This document shows, one piece after another, positions 33,319 through 41,150 of a DNA stretch of 47,177 nucleotides. The DNA lies in contig CAJUBX010000006.1 in NCBI GenBank assembly GCA_910585165.1, positions 1 through 47,177 on the forward strand. Direction: 5' to 3'. A model generated the notes under the pieces. That model was given only the letters and a program-made list of their open reading frames with translations, was not told the origin of the DNA and ran no database searches. This stretch comes from an uncultured Oscillibacter sp. Lineage in GTDB: Bacteria > Bacillota > Clostridia > Oscillospirales > Oscillospiraceae. How positions within the stretch are numbered: the first letter of the stretch is position 1; every line of letters begins with the position of its first letter. Position numbers and translations under genes: made by a program.

Positions 33319-33962
33319 AAATTAGGACTCTAAATGATCTTCAGGATATAATTGATGCAGAAATGGCATGGCGTAAACGGGAATTGTCCGCAATACGTTC
33401 TAATGTGATGGAAGCGAGGAACTTTGCAAAAGATACTGCTATTAGAGCAGGGATTGCGCTTCTTTATGCCCACTGGGAAGGAGCAATAAAAAACATAGCC
33501 ACATATTACTTGGAGTATGTGGCTATGTTAGGCTTGCCCTACGGACAGCTGAAGCCAAATTTCTTAGCTATCACTTTGAAGAATGAATTAAAAACTTTTG
33601 AAGCAAGCAACAAAACAACTATTCATACAACTATAGTTACTGATATTATCAGTAGTCGTGATATTAAATCGAAAATTCCGGTGGAAGGAATTATTAAAAC
33701 TAATTCTAATCTGAATTCTGAGATTTTTATGGAAATAATGGCTACGATTGGATTGGACTGCACCGACTATGAAAGTTCATATAAACTTATAGATACAATT
33801 TTACTCGAAAAGCGGAATAAGATTGCACATGGAGAACGCATTGAAACTATAGGCGTGGATGAGGAACGATACTTTGAAATACATGAAAAAGTGTTCTCGT
33901 TGATTCAACTATTTGCTAATCAAGTTGCTAATGCTGCAATTTTGGAAAGTTATTTGGGATAG
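33315..33962 (+). CDS. HEPN-like ribonuclease (MAE_28990/MAE_18760 family)
   Basis: A 215-residue helical protein with the HEPN signature RNKIAHG (Arg167 and His172, the R-x4-H form), at the C-terminal side, and the family's N-terminal pattern AWRKREL followed by IRAGIALLYAHWEGAIKN. HEPN proteins of this type cut RNA in abortive defence or toxin systems. The ATG overlaps the DUF262 stop by four bases, so the two are made together, probably as a regulated pair. Confidence 0.9.
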   Translation: MKIRTLNDLQDIIDAEMAWRKRELSAIRSNVMEARNFAKDTAIRAGIALLYAHWEGAIKNIATYYLEYVAMLGLPYGQLKPNFLAITLKNELKTFEASNKTTIHTTIVTDIISSRDIKSKIPVEGIIKTNSNLNSEIFMEIMATIGLDCTDYESSYKLIDTILLEKRNKIAHGERIETIGVDEERYFEIHEKVFSLIQLFANQVANAAILESYLG

Positions 33963-33969
33963 TTAATGA

Positions 33970-33990
33970 TTTTTAGGATAGGCTCCTAAA
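33970..33990. repeat. Short hairpin after HEPN gene
   Basis: TTTAGGA / TCCTAAA arms in the 61-base gap to the next gene; no T-tract, may weakly attenuate. Confidence 0.4.
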
Positions 33991-34023
33991 TAATTAGATA
34001 CGTAGTTTGTCGGGAGAATAGCT

Positions 34024-34767
34024 GTGGATATAAATAAAATTAACACAGTATGTTGCTGGATGCGGAATTTGGCAAATCGACCAGATGCAGTAAATACTCC
34101 AGTTTGTAATACTGATGTTACTTGCATTAGAGAGAACCTTTTACTTATTGCAAAAGATATTGAGCGCACAAAACCCTTTCTCAGTAATCAATTGATGAGT
34201 ATTAAGGATAACCTATTTAGAGAAGTTCGCCAAACTTGGACAATAGCGTATATCTTAATTAATCCCTTTGCGTTTGGTCAGGCAATTGAAGTGTTAGATA
34301 TATTGCGCACACAAAATTTTGACACAGGAGACAATTGGTGGCACTTTATTCACCCCAGAATAGCAAAAGTCTCAAAGAAACTTTTTCTGGATGGTAGTTA
34401 TGCAAATTCAGCTTGTGATGCCTATATCGAAATAAATGATAGAGTAAAAAAGCTATTTCAAGTATTAAGGCCAAATGAAAGAATTCCTGATGGTGATGCG
34501 GCAATGAAAATGGTGTTTTCAGCAAATGCACCTCTTGTCGAATTTTGCGATCGTTCTACGGATTCTGGTAGCAATACACAAAAAGGATTTATGGAGATGC
34601 TGGCAGGAGCTATGTCTGCTTTACGCAACCCTAAAGCACATGCCAACATTACAATAGATCGGGATGATGCTATGCGGCGTCTTATGTTTGCCAGCATGCT
34701 GATGTATAAAATTGACGAAGCAGTTCTATATTCAAGAATAATTGAACTTTCAGAAGTGCATCAATAG
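34024..34767 (+). CDS. TIGR02391-type (Ymh) HEPN-like protein
   Basis: A 247-residue protein. The C-terminal half follows the TIGR02391 pattern: FLDGSYANSACDAYIEIN, GFMEMLAGAMSALRNPKAH, with HEPN-like Arg201-x4-His206. The start is GTG-like in context: GTG 34024 after GGGAGAATAGCT. It lies 61 bases behind the HEPN gene, so may belong to the operon or be an independent defence gene. The family is found in defence islands; its substrate is unknown. Confidence 0.83.
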   Translation: MDINKINTVCCWMRNLANRPDAVNTPVCNTDVTCIRENLLLIAKDIERTKPFLSNQLMSIKDNLFREVRQTWTIAYILINPFAFGQAIEVLDILRTQNFDTGDNWWHFIHPRIAKVSKKLFLDGSYANSACDAYIEINDRVKKLFQVLRPNERIPDGDAAMKMVFSANAPLVEFCDRSTDSGSNTQKGFMEMLAGAMSALRNPKAHANITIDRDDAMRRLMFASMLMYKIDEAVLYSRIIELSEVHQ

Positions 34768-34899
34768 ACATCAGTAGATATTGCTGTTTTTGAGACAACC
34801 TGTGGTAAAATATGATTGCAGACCATCAGCTAAAAGCAATTAAGACACGATGCCGAGGATTGTGGAATACATAATAGGCAAAAATTGAATCGATGGCAC

Positions 34900-34929
34900 T
34901 TGACAAACACCAGTTCTATATGTTAAACT
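34900..34929 (+). promoter_or_regulatory. Promoter of the hairpin RNA
   Basis: TTGACA, 18-base spacer, TAAACT in the 727-base gap between the defence genes and mobC. Confidence 0.65.
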
Positions 34930-34935
34930 AAAAAT

Positions 34936-35056
34936 CCCACTGAATAGGTTAATTGAATACGGCTTCTCAGCCGGTACATAGACAACCACACAAGAACCCC
35001 AGCGAGAGGAAAACTCCCGCTGGGGTTGGTGCGTCTATGTACCGGCTTCTTTTTTG
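34936..35056 (+). ncRNA. Candidate small RNA with compound hairpin terminator
   Basis: Transcript expected from the promoter at 34900. It ends in a 15-base perfect stem AGCCGGTACATAGAC / GTCTATGTACCGGCT enclosing a 10-base stem AACCCCAGCG / CGCTGGGGTT, followed by TCTTTTTTG. It has no ORF. It may be an antisense or regulatory RNA of the mobile element, or a leader terminated before the mob genes. Confidence 0.55.
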
Positions 35057-35177
35057 TTTCTGACAACTGAATGACCGTCCGAATGGAATACTCCGCCATG
35101 ACCTCCGCCGGGGAGTGAGCGAGATAACGCCGCTGAACAGGGGCAGGAATACCATTCGGGAAAACCGGCAGAAAGTG

Positions 35178-35239
35178 TGACGGCAGAATTGCCGTCATCT
35201 AACCGCTGGTAATTAACTATGACGGCACTTTTGCCGTCA
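35178..35239. repeat. Twin TGACGGCA palindromes
   Basis: TGACGGCA-GAAT-TGCCGTCA (35178-35197) and TGACGGCA-CTTT-TGCCGTCA (35220-35239), same arms, different loops, 42 bases apart. They lie 255 bases before mobC in the likely oriT/regulatory region (35056-35494), which holds no convincing gene. Confidence 0.75.
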
Positions 35240-35494
35240 CTGCTACATGGTATCAAATGTAATGCCATTGTTCACCCAGAGAACAGCACTGACATCATTT
35301 TTGATGCCACACTGGGGAATCTCAATATTCCCGCGATCCGCAGAAAAGAAGTCATTGAACGACAGCCCGCTGCCCTGTCTTGTGATGTAGCGAGCATAGC
35401 TTTTGTGTTGCCGGGGGCGCCCCAAAAGCGGACGGCGCTGTGCGCCGAGAGGGGTTCCACCCCTATCACCCCGGTCGGAAAGGAGCGGATCAAA

Positions 35495-35815
35495 ATGACC
35501 GACAGAAAAAGAACGACAGCCATTCAAGTGCGAGTGACCGAACAGGAAAAGCGCCAGATGGAGCGTCAGGCCAGACGGTGCGGCCTGTCCTTGTCTGGCT
35601 ATCTCCGGCGAGTTGGCAGCGGCAAAGCTACGGCGGCTTTCCCCCGCCAGCGGTTCCGTGACCTCTATCGACAGGTCAACGGCTTACGGGAAAATCTCAA
35701 TAATCAAACGGTGGAGCAGACAGCGGCCAAGCTGGACGAGTTGGCGGGGCAAATCTTAACCGCCTATGCAGACGAGGAAACGGACAATGGCGACCACAAA
35801 AATTTGGCCCATTAA
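35495..35815 (+). CDS. mobC: MobC-like relaxosome protein
   Basis: A 106-residue basic protein: ITEQEKRQMERQARR-like ribbon-helix-helix part (VTEQEKRQMERQARR) then SLSGYLRRVGSG and LRENLNNQT. MobC proteins help the relaxase to open oriT. ATG 35495 follows AAAGGAG; the frame is open to 35219 but that part is unlike the family. It overlaps the relaxase gene by 29 bases. Confidence 0.88.
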   Translation: MTDRKRTTAIQVRVTEQEKRQMERQARRCGLSLSGYLRRVGSGKATAAFPRQRFRDLYRQVNGLRENLNNQTVEQTAAKLDELAGQILTAYADEETDNGDHKNLAH

Positions 35816-37169
35816 GGACAGTTTGGCCCGTGTGGTGGACTACGCCCGCAACCCGGAGAAAACCAGCTATTCCGATTTGCAGACGGTTCTCCACTACGCT
35901 GAAAATGAGGAAAAGACTGTTGCCGGTATGGAGCAAACTCTATTTGTCACGGGCGTGAACTGCAACCGAGATACTGCTTTTGAGGAAATGCAGGCGGTCA
36001 AGGAACGGTTTGGCAAGACGGGCGGCAACGTGGCCTACCACGCCTATCAGAGTTTCAAGCCCGGCAAAGTCACACCGAAACTGTGCCATCAGCTTGGGGT
36101 GGAATTGGCGAAGCGTATGTGGGGCGATGAGTACCAGGTGCTTGTCGCCACCCACTTCAACACTGGCACCTATCACAACCACTTTGTCGTCAACTCTGTG
36201 GGCCTGTGGAACGGGCGCAAATTCAACTGCGGCAAGCGGGCCTACTATCAGTTTCGCCAGTTATCGGACGATTTATGCAGGGAATACCAACTTTCCACCA
36301 TCAAAAATCCGAAGGGGAAAACGCCCCGCAGCATTTACTTTGCTGAAAAGAACAGTGAGCCGACCCGTTATAATCTTATGCAGGAAGCCTTGGACGCCGC
36401 CCTCAAGGTCAGCGTGGACGGAAACGATCTGCGGAAAGCCCTCCGAGAGCAAGGCTACGAACTGGACGCCAATCCCGCCCACAAATATGCCACTCTACGG
36501 CGGATTGGGAGCAAAAAGGCGGTGCGGCTGTTCCGGCTGGGTGAGGAATATGATCTCCCCGCCCTCCGGGAGCGTTTAGAGGAAAACCGACAGCGGTACG
36601 CCTATGACCTGGGCTATCAGCGATACCGACCCACCCGCATCCAGCGGCCCCAGCCCAAACGATTTCGGCTGAATGGCTCTTTCAGCACAGTGAAGAAAAT
36701 CGGCGGCTTTCGTGGGCTGTATCTCCACTACTGCTACTGCCTGGGTATTATTCCTAAACACAGCGGACATAAGCCGTTGTCCCCGGAACTGCGGGAGGAG
36801 TGCCGCCGCTTGGACGCAATCAGCCGCCAAACCCAGCTTATTTGCCGGAAAAAGCTGGAAACAGTGGAAGGTGTGCAGGCGTTCATAGATGGAAACAAAG
36901 GCGAGTTAGCCCAACTGCAAGCCGTCCGTCAGAAGTGCTATAACCGTCTGCGCCGCTGTGACAATAGAGCGGAGATCGCCGTCATCAAAACTGAGCGTGA
37001 TCGGTTAACAGCGGCAATAGCAGTTTGCAGGAAAGAGATCAAGACCGCCAGTGAAGCCTTGGCCCGGAGTGACCGGCTGAAAGAAAATTTGAAACTTGAA
37101 CAGGAAATGCAGGCCCAGCGCATGGGCTTGAAACAGGACAGGCACAGGGGAAGGAGCGTTAACAGATGA
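35787..37169 (+). CDS. Relaxase/mobilization nuclease (MobP type)
   Basis: A 460-residue relaxase. The N-terminal domain has the metal-binding histidine triad: His123 in THFNTGTYHNH and His130, His132; KIWPIKDSLARVVDYARNP is the family's N-terminal start. It nicks the element's oriT and pilots the strand during transfer by a helper conjugative system. The C-terminal 150 residues are coiled-coil-like (RQTQLICRKKLETVEG). ATG 35787 follows GAGGAAA. Equivalent to TnpZ in Tn4451. Confidence 0.92.
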   Translation: MATTKIWPIKDSLARVVDYARNPEKTSYSDLQTVLHYAENEEKTVAGMEQTLFVTGVNCNRDTAFEEMQAVKERFGKTGGNVAYHAYQSFKPGKVTPKLCHQLGVELAKRMWGDEYQVLVATHFNTGTYHNHFVVNSVGLWNGRKFNCGKRAYYQFRQLSDDLCREYQLSTIKNPKGKTPRSIYFAEKNSEPTRYNLMQEALDAALKVSVDGNDLRKALREQGYELDANPAHKYATLRRIGSKKAVRLFRLGEEYDLPALRERLEENRQRYAYDLGYQRYRPTRIQRPQPKRFRLNGSFSTVKKIGGFRGLYLHYCYCLGIIPKHSGHKPLSPELREECRRLDAISRQTQLICRKKLETVEGVQAFIDGNKGELAQLQAVRQKCYNRLRRCDNRAEIAVIKTERDRLTAAIAVCRKEIKTASEALARSDRLKENLKLEQEMQAQRMGLKQDRHRGRSVNR

Positions 37170-37438
37170 ACGTTATTCATCTTGAATTGAGTAAGCGGCA
37201 GGCGGAGATTTTTGATGAAGTAATGACAAAAGTGAATGAAACTGCAATTTTTCTTGCCAGTTTGTCCCATGAGGAGCGGCTAAACTGGCTGAAAGAACAT
37301 CAATACTGCCACCCCATCAGCTTTGAGCGGGAGATTGGCGGCACAATTTATACCGTCAACGCCCATTTCAGTGATAAGGCATCTGAAACCGTGGAGGGGA
37401 AAGTAAATCGCATCCTCAGCGGGAATATCACACGTTAA
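37166..37438 (+). CDS. TnpW-like transposon-encoded protein
   Basis: A 90-residue protein whose C-terminal half fits the TnpW pattern: SFEREIGGTIYTVNAHFSD and VEGKVNRILSGN. Start overlaps the relaxase stop (ATGA). TnpW occurs in Tn4451-like elements beside tnpZ; its role is not established. Confidence 0.8.
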   Translation: MNVIHLELSKRQAEIFDEVMTKVNETAIFLASLSHEERLNWLKEHQYCHPISFEREIGGTIYTVNAHFSDKASETVEGKVNRILSGNITR

Positions 37439-37442
37439 AGTG

Positions 37443-37471
37443 TTGAAGTTTTGTGCCGGGTGTGGTATGAT
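37443..37471 (+). promoter_or_regulatory. Promoter of the serine recombinase
   Basis: TTGAAG, 17-base spacer, TATGAT. Confidence 0.6.
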
Positions 37472-37520
37472 AATAGTACCTGCAATTCATATCACACTCG
37501 GCTGCGGAAAGGAGTATATT

Positions 37521-39197
37521 TTGAGGAAGAAACAGCAGCCAGAGCAGAGAATTACTGCGTTATACGCCCGGTTGTCCCGTGACGATGAGAAAGAGGGCAT
37601 ATCCGGGAGCATCCAGAATCAAAAATCCATCCTTGAAAAGTTCGCAAAAGATAACCATTTGCCCAATATTCGCTTCTTTTTTGATGATGGGTACTCAGGC
37701 GTTACGTTCACACGTCCGGCTTTCATGGAGATCATGGACTTGGCGGAGCGGGGCTTAGTAGCCAATCTGGTTGTGAAAGACCATTCCAGATTAGGCCGAA
37801 ACCGTCTTGTGGTGGGCCAATTGCTGGAGGAAGATTTCGTCCGGCTGAACGTGCGGTACATCGCCATCATGGACAACATCGACACTGCTAACGGCGTCAG
37901 CGACATTGTTCCCATGCAGGATTTGTTCAACGAATGGCACGCTAAAAATACCAGCGACAAGGTACGAAAAGTCATGCAGAGCCGTGGCAACGCCGGAATA
38001 CCGCTGACGACCAACCCACCATTCGGATACAAGAAAGCCCCGGAGGACAAGAACAGGTGGATCGTAGACGAGCCAGCGGCAGAGATTGTGCGACGGATTT
38101 TCCAAATGAGCGTGTCCGGCCTTGGCCCTACGCAAATCGCCAAGAAACTGCGTTCTGACGGCGTAATGACACCCAGTGAGTATTTTCACAGCATTGGCGT
38201 GAACTGCCCGACAAAACTTCCCGAGTTTCCGCATAAGTGGTGTTCACACACGGTAGCAGAAATTCTGGACAGGCAAGAATATGTGGGCGATACGGTAAAC
38301 TTCCGCACTTACCGGCAGTCTTTCAAACTGAAAAAGCAGTTGGACAGGCCGCAGGAGGATTGGAAAGTGTTCCCTGATACCCACCCCGCCATCATTGACC
38401 GTGAAACCTTTGCCCTTGTTCAAAATCTCCGTCAACACCGCCGCAGGCCCACAAGAACTGGCGTTGTCAGTATGTTTTCAGGGTTGCTTTATTGTGCTGA
38501 CTGTGGCAGTAAGCTGGGGTACAGCGCCACCAACAATTACAAGCGGGAGCAAGCCTACTTTTTCTGTTCCGGTTATCGTAAAAACACCGATATGTGTTCT
38601 GCCCACTATATTCGGGAGAAAGTCGTAGAACAGCTTGTGCTTGAGGGACTGCAACGGCTATTGTGGTACATCCAAGTCTATGAAACGCAGTTTGCCCAGG
38701 AACAGATGGAGCGGTTTGGCCTACAAGAGAAAAAGGCGTTGGCAGAGAAACGGCGGGAGTTGGACAAGGCGAAACAGCGAGTGTCGGAGATTGATCGCAT
38801 TATCCAAAAAAGCTACGAGGATATGGCGAAAGGACTGCTGTCTGAGGAGCGCTTTGCCACCCTCTCGATAGCCTATGAATCTGAACAGCGGGAACTCAAG
38901 GCCAAAATCCCGGAGTTGGAAACTGTGTTGGACTCCACTACCAGCAAGGCCGATGACTTGCAGAAGTTCATCGACAGAGCCAAGCGGATCACCCGGCTGA
39001 CCGAACTCACCCCGGAAATCATTCATGAGTTCATTGAAAAGATTGTGGTGTCCAAGCCGGAGAAAGTAGACGGGAAACGCCATCAGCGAGTGGACATCTA
39101 TTACAGCACCATCGGTTTGTGGTATGCCCCGGAGCCGGAGGAAATGGAGCGGCTTTTCCGGGAGTACCTTACCGAAAAGCAGAAAAAGACAGCGTAG
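37521..39197 (+). CDS. Large serine recombinase (TnpX-like)
   Basis: A 558-residue integrase. Resolvase domain with the nucleophile Ser19 in YARLSRDD, then the recombinase domain, zinc-ribbon with CADCGSKLGY and FFCSGYRKNT plus CSAHYIRE, and a long coiled coil at about 395-480. It excises and inserts the element. TTG 37521 is taken as start since AAAGGAG lies six bases before it and the upstream codons are not homologous. The protein is somewhat shorter than the 707-residue TnpX of Tn4451. Confidence 0.92.
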   Translation: MRKKQQPEQRITALYARLSRDDEKEGISGSIQNQKSILEKFAKDNHLPNIRFFFDDGYSGVTFTRPAFMEIMDLAERGLVANLVVKDHSRLGRNRLVVGQLLEEDFVRLNVRYIAIMDNIDTANGVSDIVPMQDLFNEWHAKNTSDKVRKVMQSRGNAGIPLTTNPPFGYKKAPEDKNRWIVDEPAAEIVRRIFQMSVSGLGPTQIAKKLRSDGVMTPSEYFHSIGVNCPTKLPEFPHKWCSHTVAEILDRQEYVGDTVNFRTYRQSFKLKKQLDRPQEDWKVFPDTHPAIIDRETFALVQNLRQHRRRPTRTGVVSMFSGLLYCADCGSKLGYSATNNYKREQAYFFCSGYRKNTDMCSAHYIREKVVEQLVLEGLQRLLWYIQVYETQFAQEQMERFGLQEKKALAEKRRELDKAKQRVSEIDRIIQKSYEDMAKGLLSEERFATLSIAYESEQRELKAKIPELETVLDSTTSKADDLQKFIDRAKRITRLTELTPEIIHEFIEKIVVSKPEKVDGKRHQRVDIYYSTIGLWYAPEPEEMERLFREYLTEKQKKTA

Positions 39198-39209
39198 CCG
39201 AAACTACGC
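39192..39209. repeat. Hairpin at the recombinase stop
   Basis: GCGTAG / CTACGC with loop CCGAAA; the TAG stop lies in the left arm. Close to the presumed right end of the element. Confidence 0.45.
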
Positions 39210-39242
39210 CGCCCGAATCAGGTAACACTTACGCCCCCGCCA

Positions 39243-39289
39243 GTTGGGGCAACTTCCTTACGGGAGTTGCCCCAACCGGGGGCCGCCTC
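39243..39289 (-). repeat. Hairpin repeat, right copy
   Basis: On the minus strand, GAGGCGGCCCCC then stem GTTGGGGCAACT / AGTTGCCCCAAC with loop containing CGTAAGGA. Inverted relative of 26772-26818; lies 18 bases after the symporter stop. Confidence 0.75.
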
Positions 39290-39307
39290 TTTCGCGCTTA
39301 TTCGCGC

Positions 39308-40720
39308 TCACTTCAAATTGTCCTTGTTCCCGAAATACTTCTTCGTCTCCGCGGCCACCACGCCGGACAGGGCGAACAGGCCGATGAAGTTGGGAATCGC
39401 CATCAGGCCGTTGAAGGTGTCCGCCACGTCCCACACGAAGCTCAGGGGGGACACGCATCCGACCACGACCACCGCGATGAAAATCACCTGGAACACCCGG
39501 ACGGCCTTGTGGCCGAACAGGTACTGGACGCAGCGGGTGCCGTACAGCGACCAGCCCAGCACCGTGGAGAAGGCGAACAGCGCCAGGGCGATGGCCACGA
39601 ACAGCGCCGCGAACTTGCCGCCGAAGACCGTGGCCAGGGCGGCGGTGATGACCTCGCTGCCGGGCCGGGTGTTGAAGGCGATGTCCACCCCGCTGCAAAT
39701 GATGGTCAGCGCCGTCAAGGAGCAGATGACGATGGTGTCCACAAACACCTCGAAGATGCCGTAGAGGCCCTGGTTCACGGGGCCCTTGGTGTCCGCCGCC
39801 GCGTGGGCGATGGCGGCGGAGCCCAGGCCCGCCTCGTTGGAAAAGGCGCTGCGCCGCAGTCCCCAGATGATGGTCTGCTTCAAAACGATGCCGGAGGCCG
39901 CGCCGCCGATGGCCTGGGGCGTGAAGGCGGTGGAGAAAATCAGGCCGAAGGCGGAGCCGATGTTCCGCCAGTGGACAGCGATGACGATAATGGCAAAGAG
40001 GATATAGAACACGCTCATAAAGGGAATCAGCTTCTCCGTCACCGCGCCGATGCGCTTGATGCCGCCCAGGAGGATCACCGCGATCAGCAGCGCCAGCACA
40101 ATGCCCATCAGCCACTTCAGGGCGCTCTCCACTCCGGCGGAGACGCTGGTGAACGCGGCGAAGGCGCCGATGACGGACCCGGTGATGCTGTTCACCTGGG
40201 ACATGTTGCCGATGCCGAAGGAGGCCAGAATGGCGAACACTGCGAACAGGCCCGCCAGCCACTTCCAGCCGCCGCCCAGGCCCTTGGAGATGTAATACAT
40301 GGGGCCGCCCACCCAGTCGCCCTTGGCGTCCCGCTCCCGGTACTTGATGGCCAGGACAATCTCCGAATACTTGGTGACCATGCCCACCAGCGCCGCCAGC
40401 CACAGCCAGAAAATCGCGCCGTAGCCGCCCATGGCGATGGCCTGGGTGGTGCCCACGATGTTGCCCGTGCCCACCGTGGCGGACAGGGCGGTGGTGACGG
40501 CCTGCAAGGGCGTCACCGCGCCCTGTCCCGCCTCCTGTTTCTGGAACATCCGCCCCACGGTGTTTTTCATGGCGTGGCCGAAGTGGCGGAACTGCACCCC
40601 GCCGTTGCGGATGGTCAGGAACAGTCCGCCCACTATGGCGCAGGGCAGGAATGTGTACATCCAGGCGAAGTCGTTCAGCGGGCCGGATATAAAGCCCAGG
40701 ATGCTGTTGATGATTTCCAT
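39308..40720 (-). CDS. Sodium:alanine/glycine symporter (AGCS family)
   Basis: A 470-residue membrane protein with about ten helices. Family signatures: TALSATVGTGNIVGTTQAIA near 78-97, GGPMYYISKGLG, FSNEAGLGSAAIAHAAA and the C-terminal FIGLFALSGVVAAETKK. It takes up alanine or glycine with sodium. Its leader is a tandem glycine riboswitch, so glycine is the likely substrate or signal. Start MEIINSILG follows GGAGGGAAAGT. Confidence 0.95.
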   Translation of the reverse strand: MEIINSILGFISGPLNDFAWMYTFLPCAIVGGLFLTIRNGGVQFRHFGHAMKNTVGRMFQKQEAGQGAVTPLQAVTTALSATVGTGNIVGTTQAIAMGGYGAIFWLWLAALVGMVTKYSEIVLAIKYRERDAKGDWVGGPMYYISKGLGGGWKWLAGLFAVFAILASFGIGNMSQVNSITGSVIGAFAAFTSVSAGVESALKWLMGIVLALLIAVILLGGIKRIGAVTEKLIPFMSVFYILFAIIVIAVHWRNIGSAFGLIFSTAFTPQAIGGAASGIVLKQTIIWGLRRSAFSNEAGLGSAAIAHAAADTKGPVNQGLYGIFEVFVDTIVICSLTALTIICSGVDIAFNTRPGSEVITAALATVFGGKFAALFVAIALALFAFSTVLGWSLYGTRCVQYLFGHKAVRVFQVIFIAVVVVGCVSPLSFVWDVADTFNGLMAIPNFIGLFALSGVVAAETKKYFGNKDNLK

Positions 40721-40791
40721 ACTTTCCCTCCAAAACATAGGAACCGGCTCCGGCGCGGAAACGCAAAAGCGGGCCCGCCCGCGCGGCCCCG

Positions 40792-40828
40792 CAAAAAGCA
40801 ATATCCCCCGGCGGACACACTCCGCCGG
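40792..40828 (-). terminator. Expression-platform hairpin of glycine riboswitch
   Basis: CCGGCGGA / TCCGCCGG with a five-base loop and GCTTTTTG downstream on the minus strand, between the aptamers and the symporter gene. Confidence 0.82.
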
Positions 40829-40833
40829 AAAGC

Positions 40834-41006
40834 ATTCCCCTCTGTCCTTTTACCTGAGAGATTCGGCGGTTTTCCCCGCCTTGCACCTTCGGTACCCGTC
40901 GCCGGGCTTCTCCAGAGCCGCATCCGTCCCCGGTCCTCGCGCCTGAGAGTTTCACTCCGTCGGCAGGCTTTCGCCGTTTCCCCGGGGATATCCTTTGCCG
41001 GTATCC
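40834..41006 (-). promoter_or_regulatory. Tandem glycine riboswitch
   Basis: Minus-strand leader with two copies of the glycine aptamer signature: GAAACTCTCAGGCGCGAGGACCG (given in parts: CTCTCAGG and GAGGACCG) and GAATCTCTCAGG followed by AAAGGACAGAGG, separated by CTCTGGAGA. The two aptamers plus linker span about 170 bases. It ends in a terminator hairpin and leads to a transporter, the known arrangement for glycine-responsive control. Confidence 0.95.
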
Positions 41007-41018
41007 AATTGTGGTATT

Positions 41019-41047
41019 ACCTTAACACGGACGCCGCCCCTTGTCAA
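41019..41047 (-). promoter_or_regulatory. Promoter of the riboswitch-symporter unit
   Basis: Minus strand TTGACA, 17-base spacer, TAAGGT. Confidence 0.65.
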
Positions 41048-41150
41048 TCGTGCTTTTACACAAAATGTCCTCTGGCCGGGGACGGATATTTTCTCTCTGC
41101 GGACAAAAGAGAACGGGGGACGCGCCGCGTCCCCCGCTGCAAGCGTCTTT

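Larger units (their letters stand above)
26820..39230. mobile_element. Tn4451-like integrative mobilizable element with defence cargo
   Basis: Extent inferred from base composition and gene content; exact ends not fixed. TnpV lies at the left; MobC, relaxase, TnpW-like protein and large serine recombinase at the right, the gene set of Tn4451 (tnpV, tnpW, tnpX, tnpZ). Between them is an AT-rich cargo of restriction and HEPN genes. TnpX-type recombinases insert at GA dinucleotides and leave only a 2-bp direct repeat, so ends cannot be read by target duplication. The element lies between two convergent host genes. Confidence 0.8.

Noticed and set aside
35178..35239. CRISPR array or plasmid iterons
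   Set aside because: Only two palindromic units with different loops; no regular spacers or replication gene.
35219..35494. Upstream extension of mobC and a minus-strand frame at 35243-35527
   Set aside because: Strong ribosome site at 35495 and family length favour the short MobC; the antisense frame has no ribosome site and lies in the likely oriT.
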